Below are positions 1-8,763 of a DNA stretch of 64,000 nt, piece by piece. The position numbers and the translations under genes are program-made. The stretch is from contig NC_019973.1 of NCBI RefSeq assembly GCF_000230995.2, positions 5,532,001-5,596,000 of the forward strand, given 5' to 3'. The notes under the pieces were generated by a model. It made no database searches. It worked only from the letters and a program-made list of their open reading frames with translations, and had not been told where the DNA came from. Every line of letters begins with the position of its first letter. Within the stretch, counting starts at the first letter, position 1. Source of the stretch: Mesorhizobium australicum WSM2073. Its GTDB lineage: Bacteria; Pseudomonadota; Alphaproteobacteria; Rhizobiales; Rhizobiaceae.

Positions 1-2652
1 CAAGGCCTCCGCGAACTCTTCTTTCGTATCCGAACTGTCCCGCGTCCGGTTGGCGATGCTGGCGATCACCGCCAGCATGTTCTTGACGCGATGGTTGAGC
101 TCCGAGATGAGCACCTGCTGATGCTCTTCCGCCCGCGCCAGGGTGGTGACGTCGACCAGTGTCACCACGACGCCCTGTATCCTGTTGCCCTTGTCCCGAT
201 AGGGATTGATGCGGACCATGTGAAACAGGCCCCTGGAATCGCGCGCAAGATGGTGGTTCAGGGTCTCGCCTGTCTCGAACACCTTGTCGATGTGCTGCTT
301 CAACTCGGGATAATCGAGTTGGCTCGACAGATCCGTCAGCGGTCGGCCGACGTCGGAGGGGCGCAGACTGAAGAAGGACGAGGCCGCCGGCGTGAAGGTC
401 CGCACCACAAGACTGCGGTCGAGAAAAATGGTCGCGATGTCGGTGCTTTCGAACAGATTGCGCAGATCGCTGTTGGCGTGATCGAGCTCTTCTATCTTGC
501 TGGTCAACTCCGCGTTGATCGTGTTGAGCTCTTCGTTGAGCGACTGCATCTCTTCCTTGGACGCTTCAAGTTCCTCGTTGGTGGATTGCGCCTCTTCGTT
601 GACGGAGACGAGTTCCTCGTTCGACGATTTCACCTCTTCGAGGGCCGTCTCGTATTCCTCTATGGTGGATTGAAGGCGCTCTCTTGTGTCGCGCAGTTCC
701 CGCTCAAGATCGGCGGTGCTGTCGCTGTCACGGCCGCCCCCGGCCTCATCGGATCGGGCCTGGGTCGGGCCCGACGGCTCGAAGAGGACAAGGTAAAGCG
801 GCTCACCATTGCCCCTCTCGGCCAGGGGTTCGATGGTCAGCCTGATCGGTTGGACGCGTTCGTCGTCTTCCTCGACGGCGAGATTGTCCCGCACAACAGT
901 GCGGCGTGTCGTCGTCGCCTCCCTCAATGCGGCGCGCAGGTCCAGGCGAAGCCCGCGGCGCGCCATCGTCAGCAACTGCCGGCTGGGGATGCCTTGCGGC
1001 GCTTCGAGGTATCTTCCGGTCCTCGCCGAATAGTAGACGACGTCGCCTTCGGCGTTGACGAGGACATGCGGCGGCGCGAACCGCTCCAGCACCTGCGCCT
1101 CGACAGCCTGGCGCAGCGGATAGCCGACCGTGCCCTTCTTCAAGCCGGCGGTTTCGGCGGGAAAGACGCCGGAATGGACATCCCCGATCAGCGCCGGCAG
1201 CCTGATATGTGGCGAGGCATGCTCCCGTGCTTGGAAGAGGCGATGCTTCTTGTCGACGGTGGCGAACAGATTTTCGTGCTGCCCAACGCTTTCGGACGTG
1301 CCGAGGAAAAGATAGCCACCCGGCTTCAGCGAATAGTGGAAGACAGGAAGAACGCGACTTTGAATGGCTGGGCCGAAATAGATCAGCAGATTGCGGCACG
1401 AAACCAGATCCATGCGCGAGAAGGGCGGATCGCGGATGACGCTGTGCGGCGAGAAGATGCACAGTTCCCGGATCTCGTTGCTGATGACGTAGCTTTCGCC
1501 ATCGCCGTTGAAAAACCGCTGTTTGCGCTCCGGGGAAAGACCCTGCATCAAGGCCTCGGGATAGCGTGCGGCGCGCGCCACGGCCAGGGCCGGCTCGTCT
1601 ATGTCGGTGGCGAATATCTGGACGCGCGGAACGGCTGAAAGCGTTTCCATGTGTTCACGCAGCAGGATGCCGATGGAGAACACCTCCTCGCCGGTGGCGC
1701 AGCCGGGAACCCAGACCCTGACCGTATCGGTCGCGGTCTTGCCCTCGAACAGCCGCGGGATGATCTTTTGCTCCAGCAATTCGAAGGCATCGGGATCGCG
1801 GAAGAAGTTGGTGACATTGATCAGCAGATCGCGAAACAGGTTCATCACCTCGCGAGGGTCCTTCTTCAGCCAGTCGATATAGCCATTGATGGACTGTATC
1901 TGGGCGATCTGCATGCGCCGCTTGATGCGGCGCAGGAATGTCTTGGTTTTATAGCCTGAAAAGTCGTGGCCGGAGTGGCTGCGCAAAATGCCGTATATCT
2001 GTTCGCGGACCTTATCTATGTCGGCCGCATGGTCGTCCTCTTCGTTCGTCAGCCCGTCCAGCATGTCGAAGCCCCTGGCGTAAGCCTCGAGCTTCGCCCC
2101 AATCTCCTCGGCGGGCACGGCAACATCGATGAGCCCGCTGGCAATGGCGCTCTGCGGCATGTCGGGATTGCGCGGACCATAGCCGTCCGGCGCTTGCGCG
2201 ACGGTGAGCCCGCCCCGCTCCTTGATCGCCTTCACGCCCAGGGTGCCATCGGAATCACCGCCCGACAGAATCACGCCGACCGAGTATTCGCCCTGGTCGT
2301 CGGCCAGTGCGCTGAAGAAGATATCGACAGGTTTGCGCTCTTGGGTAAGCCCATTGGGGCGCCGCAGGTGCAGCACGCCATTCTCGATGACCAGAGTGAC
2401 GTTTTCCGGCATCACATAGACGTGGTCGGGTTCGACGGCCACGCCGTCCTCGACCACCACGACAGGCATCTCGGTGTAGCGGTCGATGACCTCGTGAAGC
2501 AGGCTGTTGCGCTTGGGACTGAGGTGCGTGATGATCACGAACGCCATGCCGGGCCGGTCGGTGATGCCCTTGAAAAGCCCTTCCATTGCGGGAATGCCAC
2601 CAGCGGACGCACCGATGCCGACGATGGGGAACTTGATTGATCGGGCTGTCAC
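1..2652 (-). CDS. CheB-CheR-PAS-HWE histidine kinase fusion (3' end beyond window)
   Basis: The visible 884 residues start at a GTG preceded by a GGGGGG-rich ribosome site; an ATG five bases upstream is closed at once by a stop. Order of domains: CheB methylesterase (about 8-190; Ser16 in GIGASAGG, His43 in THLSP, Asp135), CheR methyltransferase (about 215-470; SAM motif VPGCATGEE), a long Glu/Leu/Asn-rich coiled coil (about 650-740), a PAS domain, then the HWE-kinase phosphoacceptor box ELNHRVKN with His854. The CheB part lacks its own receiver domain. The ATPase domain lies beyond base 1. HWE kinases commonly feed PhyR in the alphaproteobacterial general stress response, and the divergent neighbours are NepR-like and receiver genes. 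The input signal is unknown, and chemoreceptor modification is unlikely as no che genes are adjacent. Confidence 0.93.
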   Translation of the reverse strand, partial: MTARSIKFPIVGIGASAGGIPAMEGLFKGITDRPGMAFVIITHLSPKRNSLLHEVIDRYTEMPVVVVEDGVAVEPDHVYVMPENVTLVIENGVLHLRRPNGLTQERKPVDIFFSALADDQGEYSVGVILSGGDSDGTLGVKAIKERGGLTVAQAPDGYGPRNPDMPQSAIASGLIDVAVPAEEIGAKLEAYARGFDMLDGLTNEEDDHAADIDKVREQIYGILRSHSGHDFSGYKTKTFLRRIKRRMQIAQIQSINGYIDWLKKDPREVMNLFRDLLINVTNFFRDPDAFELLEQKIIPRLFEGKTATDTVRVWVPGCATGEEVFSIGILLREHMETLSAVPRVQIFATDIDEPALAVARAARYPEALMQGLSPERKQRFFNGDGESYVISNEIRELCIFSPHSVIRDPPFSRMDLVSCRNLLIYFGPAIQSRVLPVFHYSLKPGGYLFLGTSESVGQHENLFATVDKKHRLFQAREHASPHIRLPALIGDVHSGVFPAETAGLKKGTVGYPLRQAVEAQVLERFAPPHVLVNAEGDVVYYSARTGRYLEAPQGIPSRQLLTMARRGLRLDLRAALREATTTRRTVVRDNLAVEEDDERVQPIRLTIEPLAERGNGEPLYLVLFEPSGPTQARSDEAGGGRDSDSTADLERELRDTRERLQSTIEEYETALEEVKSSNEELVSVNEEAQSTNEELEASKEEMQSLNEELNTINAELTSKIEELDHANSDLRNLFESTDIATIFLDRSLVVRTFTPAASSFFSLRPSDVGRPLTDLSSQLDYPELKQHIDKVFETGETLNHHLARDSRGLFHMVRINPYRDKGNRIQGVVVTLVDVTTLARAEEHQQVLISELNHRVKNMLAVIASIANRTRDSSDTKEEFAEAL

Positions 2653-2738
2653 GGCATGTCCCCCCTTTCGCCCGACCGACATGAAGTCTCTCAACGTCGG
2701 ATCGGACAGGACACAACCATATAGCGCGCAGGGAGGAT

Positions 2739-2763
2739 GGAACAAGTCAGCATGGATGACGTT
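2739..2763 (+). promoter_or_regulatory. EcfG-type promoter, GGAAC-N16-CGTT (exact)
   Basis: GGAAC at 2739-2743 and CGTT at 2760-2763 are separated by exactly 16 bases. This is the established consensus for EcfG sigma factors. A transcript starting near 2770 would exclude the upstream in-frame ATGs at 2737 and 2752 and leave ATG 2788 as the start of the NepR-like gene. Confidence 0.8.
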
Positions 2764-2787
2764 GAACCCGATATCCATGGTGGTTCA

Positions 2788-2979
2788 ATGACAAAACGCT
2801 CTGCTGGCCTGAAAGTCCTGGCGCCAATGGTGCCGGGGGCGCCTGAATTAATCGAAGGTCTCGATGGGCCCATCCCGGATCGCATGCTGGTGCTTGCGAA
2901 ACGGTTGCAGGCGGCGCTGGATGACAGGAAAGTGGAAGTGCCTTCTTTGCATCCTAAACTCCGTTCGAAGAAAGGATGA
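2788..2979 (+). CDS. NepR-like anti-sigma factor
   Basis: A 63-residue protein. Its central segment GPIPDRMLVLAKRLQAAL matches the NepR hallmark (EPIPDRFLDLLxxL), the helix that in PhyR-NepR-EcfG systems binds either the sigma factor or phosphorylated PhyR. The start is set by the EcfG-type promoter just upstream; two earlier in-frame ATGs would overlap the promoter. The stop lies 4 bases before the start of the receiver gene, so the two are almost certainly co-transcribed. The N-terminus is basic, with an unusual Met/Pro-rich stretch. Assignment rests on one motif and context; binding to a sigma factor is inferred. Confidence 0.75.
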   Translation: MTKRSAGLKVLAPMVPGAPELIEGLDGPIPDRMLVLAKRLQAALDDRKVEVPSLHPKLRSKKG

Positions 2980-2983
2980 CGAC

Positions 2984-3580
2984 GTGCGCGATCTGCGGGG
3001 GTTGCATCTTCTGATTGTCGAAGACGAATGGTCGATGGCTGGAGATCTTGCGAGGTTTTTCAGCAACATGGGTGCTATCATTCTCGGGCCCGCCGCTACC
3101 GTCGAGCAGGCGTCTGAACATACCGATCAAGCCGAAGCTGCAATCCTGGACGTCAATCTCAACGGCCGACGTGTGTTTCCGATCGCCGACAAGTTGATGC
3201 GCCGCGGTATCCCCTTCGTATTCTTCAGCGGCGACAACGACATCGCCATCCCCGAGCATCTCCGTTACGCCAGCAATTTGCGGAAATCCTCGGGCAGCAA
3301 GGCTGTGTTCAATGCCCTTTTTCCGCCGCAGGCATCCGAACAAGCGGACATCTCCGTGCCCTCCCCGCCAGACGACGTTTTCACCCTTTTGCCCAAACTG
3401 CGCCTCGCGGCGCGTCTTCTGCTGGGAGACGTCAACGCATCGGACCGGCTGGTCGAGAGGACACTCGAGCAAGCGATCCGGGACGTCGACCACCGGCAGC
3501 TTGGCCAGTCCACCGAAAACTGGCTCAACGACGTCATGCGAGAAGTGGCCAAAGCCCGCGGCGCAAAGCTGATGCATTGA
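2984..3580 (+). CDS. Receiver protein with C-terminal sigma-region-2-like domain (inverted PhyR-like)
   Basis: 198 residues from a GTG start with AAGGA seven bases upstream. Residues 1-115 form a response-regulator receiver: acidic pair Glu13/Asp14, phosphoacceptor Asp56 in ILDVNLNG, Ser82 in FFSGD and probably Lys101. Residues 125-195 (LLPKLRLAARLLLGDVNASD and onward to WLNDVMREV) line up with region 2 of ECF sigma factors, including the EcfG-like protein at 24302-24865. PhyR has a sigma-like domain followed by a receiver; here the order is reversed and region 4 is missing. It probably takes part in partner switching with the adjacent NepR-like protein and kinase. A simple orphan receiver is the alternative. 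Confidence 0.75.
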   Translation: MRDLRGLHLLIVEDEWSMAGDLARFFSNMGAIILGPAATVEQASEHTDQAEAAILDVNLNGRRVFPIADKLMRRGIPFVFFSGDNDIAIPEHLRYASNLRKSSGSKAVFNALFPPQASEQADISVPSPPDDVFTLLPKLRLAARLLLGDVNASDRLVERTLEQAIRDVDHRQLGQSTENWLNDVMREVAKARGAKLMH

Positions 3581-3716
3581 ATTCTCCTGGGCCGAGGCCA
3601 AGACGCTTCGCTGGATCACCTTTCTGGATCAGCGCCCGAAGCAATAGGGCAGTCGATTGTTCCAGCGACTTTCGGGATTTTCTGGGGCCCGCTGCATCGG
3701 CCGCCAGCCAGCCCTC

Positions 3717-3989
3717 TCAACCCTTGCGATCGCGCTCGACGAATTTATTAAAACGGCTGGATTTTCCGTCGCTGGTCTTGGCCTGATAAAGGAAGGCGAG
3801 ATCGTTCTCGTCGAATATCCGGAAGAACTCGTCCCAATCGATGGGGTCGAATGCTTCCTCGGGCTCGCCAAAGTCGATCCGCAGGATGCCGCCCTCGCCC
3901 TTGGTGCGGACCACCGCCGGCCGGCCCTGCCGCTCCTCGGCCCATTTGCGAATTTCGTCGTGATTGGTGGTTGTCTGGGACTGCGACAT
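3717..3989 (-). CDS. Small conserved acidic protein of unknown function
   Basis: 90 residues, ATG preceded by AGGGAG at a good distance. It carries the features of a small soluble family widespread in rhizobia and actinobacteria and often mis-annotated as a glucan-branching enzyme: [50 protein letters not shown] and a Ser/Arg/Phe-rich tail. It has no signal peptide or membrane segment. A GGAAC-N16-TGTT promoter at 4050-4074 suggests stress induction. It is divergent from the first glycoconjugate operon and convergent with the receiver gene. The function is unknown. Confidence 0.85.
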   Translation of the reverse strand: MSQSQTTTNHDEIRKWAEERQGRPAVVRTKGEGGILRIDFGEPEEAFDPIDWDEFFRIFDENDLAFLYQAKTSDGKSSRFNKFVERDRKG

Positions 3990-4049
3990 TGAAATCTCCC
4001 TTGATCATCGGCTTCGCTTTTCGGCGTCACGGCGGCTGTCGAGCGCCCT

Positions 4050-4074
4050 AACAGCATACCGGCGGCAATGTTCC
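4050..4074 (-). promoter_or_regulatory. EcfG-type promoter, GGAAC-N16-TGTT
   Basis: On the minus strand GGAAC (4074-4070) and TGTT (4053-4050) are 16 bases apart. The site lies about 60 bases upstream of the ATG at 3989. One base differs from the exact -10 consensus. Confidence 0.6.
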
Positions 4075-4145
4075 CGCATCGCGGGCCGATGGTGTTGCGC
4101 TTGCTTTCAGGCGAAGCCCGCGAAGGGAACTTTGTTGAAGCACAG

Positions 4146-4170
4146 GGAACAAACCTTTTGCCGAAAAGTT
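4146..4170 (+). promoter_or_regulatory. EcfG-type promoter of glycoconjugate operon 1, GGAAC-N16-AGTT
   Basis: GGAAC (4146-4150) and AGTT (4167-4170) with 16-base spacing, ending 35 bases before the GTG start of the first gene of a nine-gene operon. A second GGAAC about 20 bases upstream has no matching -10 element. Confidence 0.6.
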
Positions 4171-4204
4171 CGGGGCGCCGAGGTCACTTGTCCGAGGAGT
4201 CGTC

Positions 4205-5311
4205 GTGAAACGCATATTGGTTACAGGAGGCTGCGGCTTCATCGGCCGCCACGTCACACAAGAACTCATCGCTCAGGATTATTCAGTTCGCATTCTCGAC
4301 GCCCTGCTGGAGCAGGTGCATGCGGGTGAAGCGGTCGCGCTTCCCGCAGGTGCCGAACTGATCAAGGGCGACATTCGCGACCGCGAAGCCGTTGCCGAGG
4401 CGCTGGAAGGCGTCGACGCCGTCATTCATCTGGCATCGGAAGTCGGCGTCGGACAATCAATGTACGAGATCGCGCGCTATGTCGGCACCAACGATCTCGG
4501 CACGGCAACATTGCTTGAAGCGCTGATCAAGCATCCGGTCGAACGGATCGTCGTCGCCTCCTCGATGAGCGTCTATGGCGAGGGCCTCTATGCCACGCCC
4601 GACGGCCGGCGCATCGACAATGCAAGGCGCAAGTCAAGCGACATCAAAAGCGGACAGTGGAATCCGCTGTCGCCGGAAGGTGAACCCCTTTCGCCGCTGC
4701 CGACGGATGAAGAAAAGCCGGTCGACCTCGCCTCGATCTACGCGCTGACGAAATACGCCCAGGAACGCGCCGTGCTGATCTTTGGCGAAGCGTACAACAT
4801 CGATGCGGTCGCGTTGCGCCTGTTCAATGTCTTCGGTGCCGGCCAGGCGCTATCAAATCCCTATACCGGCGTGCTGGCCAATTTCGCTTCACGTCTCGCC
4901 AATGGCCAACGGCCGATGATCTTCGAGGATGGCGAACAGAAGCGCGATTTCGTTCATGTGCATGACGTCGCCCGCGCCTTTCGCCTTGCGCTGCAGCAAC
5001 GTCAGGCAAAGGGCCACGTCATCAACATCGGCAGCGGCCGCGCCTATGCGATCAGCGAAGTCGCGCGATTGCTGGCCGAAGCCATGGGAACCCCGAACCG
5101 TTCGCCCGAGCTGCTCGGCAAGGCGCGCTCCGGCGACATTCGCAACTGCTTCGCCGATATCTCCAAGGCTCGTGAGCTGCTCGGTTTCGAACCCGCCCTG
5201 CAATTGGAGAACTCTCTCGGGGATTTCGTTTCCTGGGTGCGCAACACGGCCGCCGTCGATCGCGGCGCCGAAATGAAGCGCGAACTCGAAGAGCGCGGGT
5301 TGGTGTCATGA
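4205..5311 (+). CDS. NAD-dependent epimerase/dehydratase (extended SDR)
   Basis: 368 residues from a GTG start with GAGGAG upstream. Rossmann motif GGCGFIGRH at about residues 8-16, Ser/Tyr/Lys active site with SSMSVYGEG and YALTKYAQE. It belongs to the UDP-glucose/UDP-glucuronate 4-epimerase-like group of sugar-nucleotide SDRs; the exact sugar cannot be read from sequence. First gene of the operon; its TGA overlaps the next start by four bases. Expected to act in the cytoplasm to supply a sugar nucleotide to the downstream glycosyltransferases. Confidence 0.85.
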   Translation: MKRILVTGGCGFIGRHVTQELIAQDYSVRILDALLEQVHAGEAVALPAGAELIKGDIRDREAVAEALEGVDAVIHLASEVGVGQSMYEIARYVGTNDLGTATLLEALIKHPVERIVVASSMSVYGEGLYATPDGRRIDNARRKSSDIKSGQWNPLSPEGEPLSPLPTDEEKPVDLASIYALTKYAQERAVLIFGEAYNIDAVALRLFNVFGAGQALSNPYTGVLANFASRLANGQRPMIFEDGEQKRDFVHVHDVARAFRLALQQRQAKGHVINIGSGRAYAISEVARLLAEAMGTPNRSPELLGKARSGDIRNCFADISKARELLGFEPALQLENSLGDFVSWVRNTAAVDRGAEMKRELEERGLVS

Positions 5312-6387
5312 GCCCGGGCGCACGCAACCGACGCGAAGCGCCGGTCGCCATCGTCGGCGGCAGCGGCTTCATAGGATCAAACCTGGCCGACAGCCTGTTG
5401 TCGGATGGCGAGCCAGTGCTGGTGGTCGACAATCTCAGCCGTCCCGGCGTCGAACAGAACCTGCAATGGCTCGCACAGAAACACGGTGGCCGCCTAACGG
5501 TCGAGACCATCGATGTGCGGGACGCCAATGCCCTGGCCCCGATTCTCATGAGATCCAAGGCGATTTTCCATCTGGCCGCGCAGACGGCCGTCACCACGAG
5601 CCTGGTCCGGCCGGACGAGGATTTCGACATCAATCTTCGCGGAACGTTCAACGTGCTGGAAGCGGCGCGGCTGAGCAGCGAGCGCATCCCGGTGATTTTC
5701 GCCAGCACCAACAAGGTTTACGGCAGCCTCCCCGACGTCGCGGTTCGCGCGGACGACGACCGCTACATACCTTGCGATAGCGCGATCCAGGCCGGCGGGA
5801 TCGACGAGGCTCGCGGCCTCGATTTCTGCACACCCTATGGCTGCTCCAAGGGCGCGGCGGACCAATATGTGCTCGACTACGCCAAATCCTACGGCATGCC
5901 CACGGCGGTGCTGCGGATGAGCTGCATCTACGGACCGCGCCAGTTTGGAACCGAGGACCAGGGTTGGGTAGCGCACTTCCTGCTCAGCGCCCTGACGGGA
6001 CGGGAAATCACCATCTACGGCGATGGCAGGCAGGTGCGTGACATCCTGCACGTTTCCGACGCGGTCGCCGCCTACAGGGCCGTGCTGGACGGCATCGAGA
6101 TCACCAAGGGCCAGGCATTCAATCTTGGCGGCGGACCAGAAAATGCGCTCAGCCTGCGTATGCTGTTGAGTGAGATCCGCAGCCTGACCGGTCGCGAGCT
6201 CTCGGTCCGCCACGATGGGGAACGGACCGGCGACCAGCCCTTCTTCGTCGCCGATACCCGCAAGATCGAAACCGCGCTTGGCTGGAAGGCGCAGGTTGCG
6301 TGGCGCGAGGGCATTCGCGATCTCGCCGACTGGCTGCAGCGCCACCGGCTTGAGCCCCGCCCCGAAGCCGTGAGGTACGTCGCATGA
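5308..6387 (+). CDS. NAD-dependent sugar-nucleotide epimerase (CDP-paratose 2-epimerase-like)
   Basis: 359 residues. N-terminal GGSGFIGSN dinucleotide motif (about 17-25) and active-site segments FASTNKVYG and TPYGCSKGAADQYVLDYA (Tyr-x3-Lys). The NKVYG block and the long insertion before TPYG resemble CDP-paratose/CDP-tyvelose 2-epimerases rather than UDP-galactose epimerases, though the substrate remains uncertain. It overlaps both neighbours by four bases, so translation is probably coupled. Confidence 0.82.
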   Translation: MSPGARNRREAPVAIVGGSGFIGSNLADSLLSDGEPVLVVDNLSRPGVEQNLQWLAQKHGGRLTVETIDVRDANALAPILMRSKAIFHLAAQTAVTTSLVRPDEDFDINLRGTFNVLEAARLSSERIPVIFASTNKVYGSLPDVAVRADDDRYIPCDSAIQAGGIDEARGLDFCTPYGCSKGAADQYVLDYAKSYGMPTAVLRMSCIYGPRQFGTEDQGWVAHFLLSALTGREITIYGDGRQVRDILHVSDAVAAYRAVLDGIEITKGQAFNLGGGPENALSLRMLLSEIRSLTGRELSVRHDGERTGDQPFFVADTRKIETALGWKAQVAWREGIRDLADWLQRHRLEPRPEAVRYVA

Positions 6388-7676
6388 GAATAGCCCTGGT
6401 CAACCCGTCCTGGACATATGACGACAGCATCTATTTCGGCTGCCGCCAACCGCATCTGCCCCTGGAACTCGGCTATTCGAAAGCCCTGCTCGAGGCGGCC
6501 GGCCATGAGGTGCTGATGCTGGACGGACAATTGCAGAAGCTCGATAATTCCGGGCTCTGCAAACGCGTGGTTGATTTCGCGCCGGCAATGACGGTTGTCA
6601 GCACCGCGCCGACCTATCTGTTCTGGCGCTGCGCACCGCCGGAATTGCGGGTGCCGGCCGATTTCCTCAATCGCCTGGCCGGGCGTGGCGGACGCACGGT
6701 CGCGGTCGGGCCACATGGTTCGGCGACGCCGGCGCCGACCTTGCGCAAGCTGGGCGTCGACATTGTCGTGCGCGGCGAATGCGAGGAAGTCGTCGCGGAA
6801 CTTGCACGACGCGACGATTGGAGCGCGGTACCCTCAACCGCCTATCTGCGGGACTCCAAGCTGGTGTCGAACGGCGACGTCCATTCCAGTTCGTTTGTCG
6901 ATCACCCGCCGCTGGAATGGCCATCCGACTGGATTGCCGCCCATTCGCATCACCATCACCGGTTCGATGACCAACAGCTTGGATTCGGCGCCGAGGTCGA
7001 GGCGTCGCGCGGCTGTCCCTACAATTGCAGCTTCTGCGCCAAGATCGATTTCCGCGATGCCTATCGCCGCCGCAACCACGAAGCGGTGGTGACTGAAATC
7101 GATAGGCTGATCGCCCAGGGTGTCGGCTACATCTACTTCATCGACGAAATCTTCCTGCCCCAAAAAGCGTTGCTGGAGGCGTTGGTCGGCCGCGATGTGA
7201 AATTCGGCGTCCAGACCCGCATCGATCTGTGGAAACCCGAGCTGCTGGAACTGCTGGGCGCGGCAGGCTGCGTGTCCATCGAAGCCGGCCTCGAAAGCCT
7301 GACGGTGGAAGGGCGGGCCATGCTGGCGAAGCGCTGCCGGCTGGGCACCGAGGAGCTTGCCGCGCTGCTGGTCAAGGCCAGACGCCACGTTCCCTTCGTC
7401 CAGGCCAATCTGATCGGCGTCGTCGAGGACGATCCTGCCCTTGTCGATCACTGGCGCACCCACCTGATCGACAATGGCGTGTGGGCCAATGAACCCGTGC
7501 CGCTTTATCCATATCCGAGTTCGCCCAGCTATCGCGAGCTTTGGGGCGAACCCGACGACCTCGCCTGGGAGCGCGCCCATGATCATTACCTCGCATCGTT
7601 CCAGAAGTTCAGCGACATCCAGGAAAAGCGCCCGCGCCCGCTGGCGGAACTGGAGGCGGCATGTTGCGGACACTGA
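6384..7676 (+). CDS. B12-binding-type radical SAM protein
   Basis: 430 residues. N-terminal cobalamin-binding-like Rossmann region (about 1-150; ALVNPSW, LELGYSKALLEAAGHEV) followed by a radical SAM core with the iron-sulfur motif CPYNCSFC near residue 214. The B12 domain lacks an obvious DxHxxG lower-ligand motif. Such enzymes perform radical methylation, ring or carbon-skeleton chemistry. Lying between epimerases and glycosyltransferases, it probably modifies a sugar, cyclitol or lipid part of the product. I recall a TIGRFAMs label 'rhizo-twelve system' for a similar protein in a conserved rhizobial gene set, but cannot verify it here. Confidence 0.88.
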   Translation: MRIALVNPSWTYDDSIYFGCRQPHLPLELGYSKALLEAAGHEVLMLDGQLQKLDNSGLCKRVVDFAPAMTVVSTAPTYLFWRCAPPELRVPADFLNRLAGRGGRTVAVGPHGSATPAPTLRKLGVDIVVRGECEEVVAELARRDDWSAVPSTAYLRDSKLVSNGDVHSSSFVDHPPLEWPSDWIAAHSHHHHRFDDQQLGFGAEVEASRGCPYNCSFCAKIDFRDAYRRRNHEAVVTEIDRLIAQGVGYIYFIDEIFLPQKALLEALVGRDVKFGVQTRIDLWKPELLELLGAAGCVSIEAGLESLTVEGRAMLAKRCRLGTEELAALLVKARRHVPFVQANLIGVVEDDPALVDHWRTHLIDNGVWANEPVPLYPYPSSPSYRELWGEPDDLAWERAHDHYLASFQKFSDIQEKRPRPLAELEAACCGH

Positions 7677-8761
7677 CGCCACGCAAGCGCCGCATCCTGA
7701 TGACCGTCGACGCCATGGGCGGAGTATGGCGCTATGCGCTTGATCTCGGCCGGGAACTGGTCAATGGCGGCGACAGCGTTGTGTTCGCCGGGCTGGGGCC
7801 GCAACCATCCAGGCAACAGGCCGAAGAGGCACGGTCCTTCGCGACGCTCATCTGGTTGAATACGCCACTGGACTGGATGACCCGCAGCGCCGGCGACCTC
7901 GACCGTCTGCCGCTGGAATTGCGTGCGCCGATACGCGACTACGCCATCGACCTTGTCCATCTCAACGGACCGACGCAGGCCGTGGGGTTGGACGCGCCTT
8001 GCCCAGTCATAGTCGTCTCGCATTCATGCGTGACGACATGGTTCCATTCCGTCAAGGGACAGGCGTTGGATAGCGCATGGAGCTGGCAGAAAGAGCGCAA
8101 CAGGCGCGGCTTCGACAGGGCCGACGCAGTCATCGCCCCAAGCCGCAGCCATGCCGAGATGCTCGAGACCTGCTATGGCCCGATCGCACGCCTTCACGTC
8201 GTCGGAAATGCCGCACGCCCCGTCCCGACAGCAGAAACCCGCCAGCCGCTCGTCTTCGCCGCCGCCCGCTGGTGGGACGAGGGAAAGAATGTGGTGGTGG
8301 TCGACCAGGCCGCCTCGTTGACGCAATGGCCTCTCTTTACAGCCGGTTCGCTTCACGGCCCGAACGGCGAGCGCGCCACCGTCAACCATGCCGTTCCTCT
8401 CGGAGCACTGCCGCATGGCGAGGTGCGCTCCCTGATGGCCCGCGCCGGTATTTTCGTGTCTCCGTCGCTCTACGAACCGTTCGGTCTGGCGGCTCTGGAA
8501 GCGGCCATGTCGGCAACGCCCCTGGTGCTCTCGGACATCCCGACCTATCGCGAGTTATGGGACGGGGCCGCGATGTTCTTTGACGGTCGCGACCCGCATG
8601 ATCTTGCAGCCTGCATCAATCGTCTTTCCAGCGATGCGGGGCATAGGCGGGAGCTCGGCCACGCCGCCCTCCGCCGAAGCCGCAGGTTCACTCTGGCGAG
8701 ACAGGCAGCGGCCATGCGCGATGTCTACGAAAAGGCGGCGCTGGCCGTGGCGGAGCGCTGA
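7661..8761 (+). CDS. GT4-type glycosyltransferase
   Basis: 366 residues; start overlaps the previous gene by 16 bases. GT-B fold features: N-terminal DAMGGVWRYALDLGREL (acceptor side) and C-terminal donor-site motif SLYEPFGLAALEAAMS, the E-x7-E signature of retaining group-1 transferases, followed by PTYRELW. No signal peptide or membrane span, so it is a cytoplasmic or peripheral enzyme. Donor and acceptor are unknown; candidates are products of the epimerase/decarboxylase genes in the same operon. Confidence 0.87.
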   Translation: MLRTLTPRKRRILMTVDAMGGVWRYALDLGRELVNGGDSVVFAGLGPQPSRQQAEEARSFATLIWLNTPLDWMTRSAGDLDRLPLELRAPIRDYAIDLVHLNGPTQAVGLDAPCPVIVVSHSCVTTWFHSVKGQALDSAWSWQKERNRRGFDRADAVIAPSRSHAEMLETCYGPIARLHVVGNAARPVPTAETRQPLVFAAARWWDEGKNVVVVDQAASLTQWPLFTAGSLHGPNGERATVNHAVPLGALPHGEVRSLMARAGIFVSPSLYEPFGLAALEAAMSATPLVLSDIPTYRELWDGAAMFFDGRDPHDLAACINRLSSDAGHRRELGHAALRRSRRFTLARQAAAMRDVYEKAALAVAER

Positions 8762-8763
8762 TC

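Noticed and set aside
4126..4150. First GGAAC before operon 1 as a promoter
   Set aside because: No NGTT at 16 or 17 bases downstream; the second GGAAC at 4146 fits instead.
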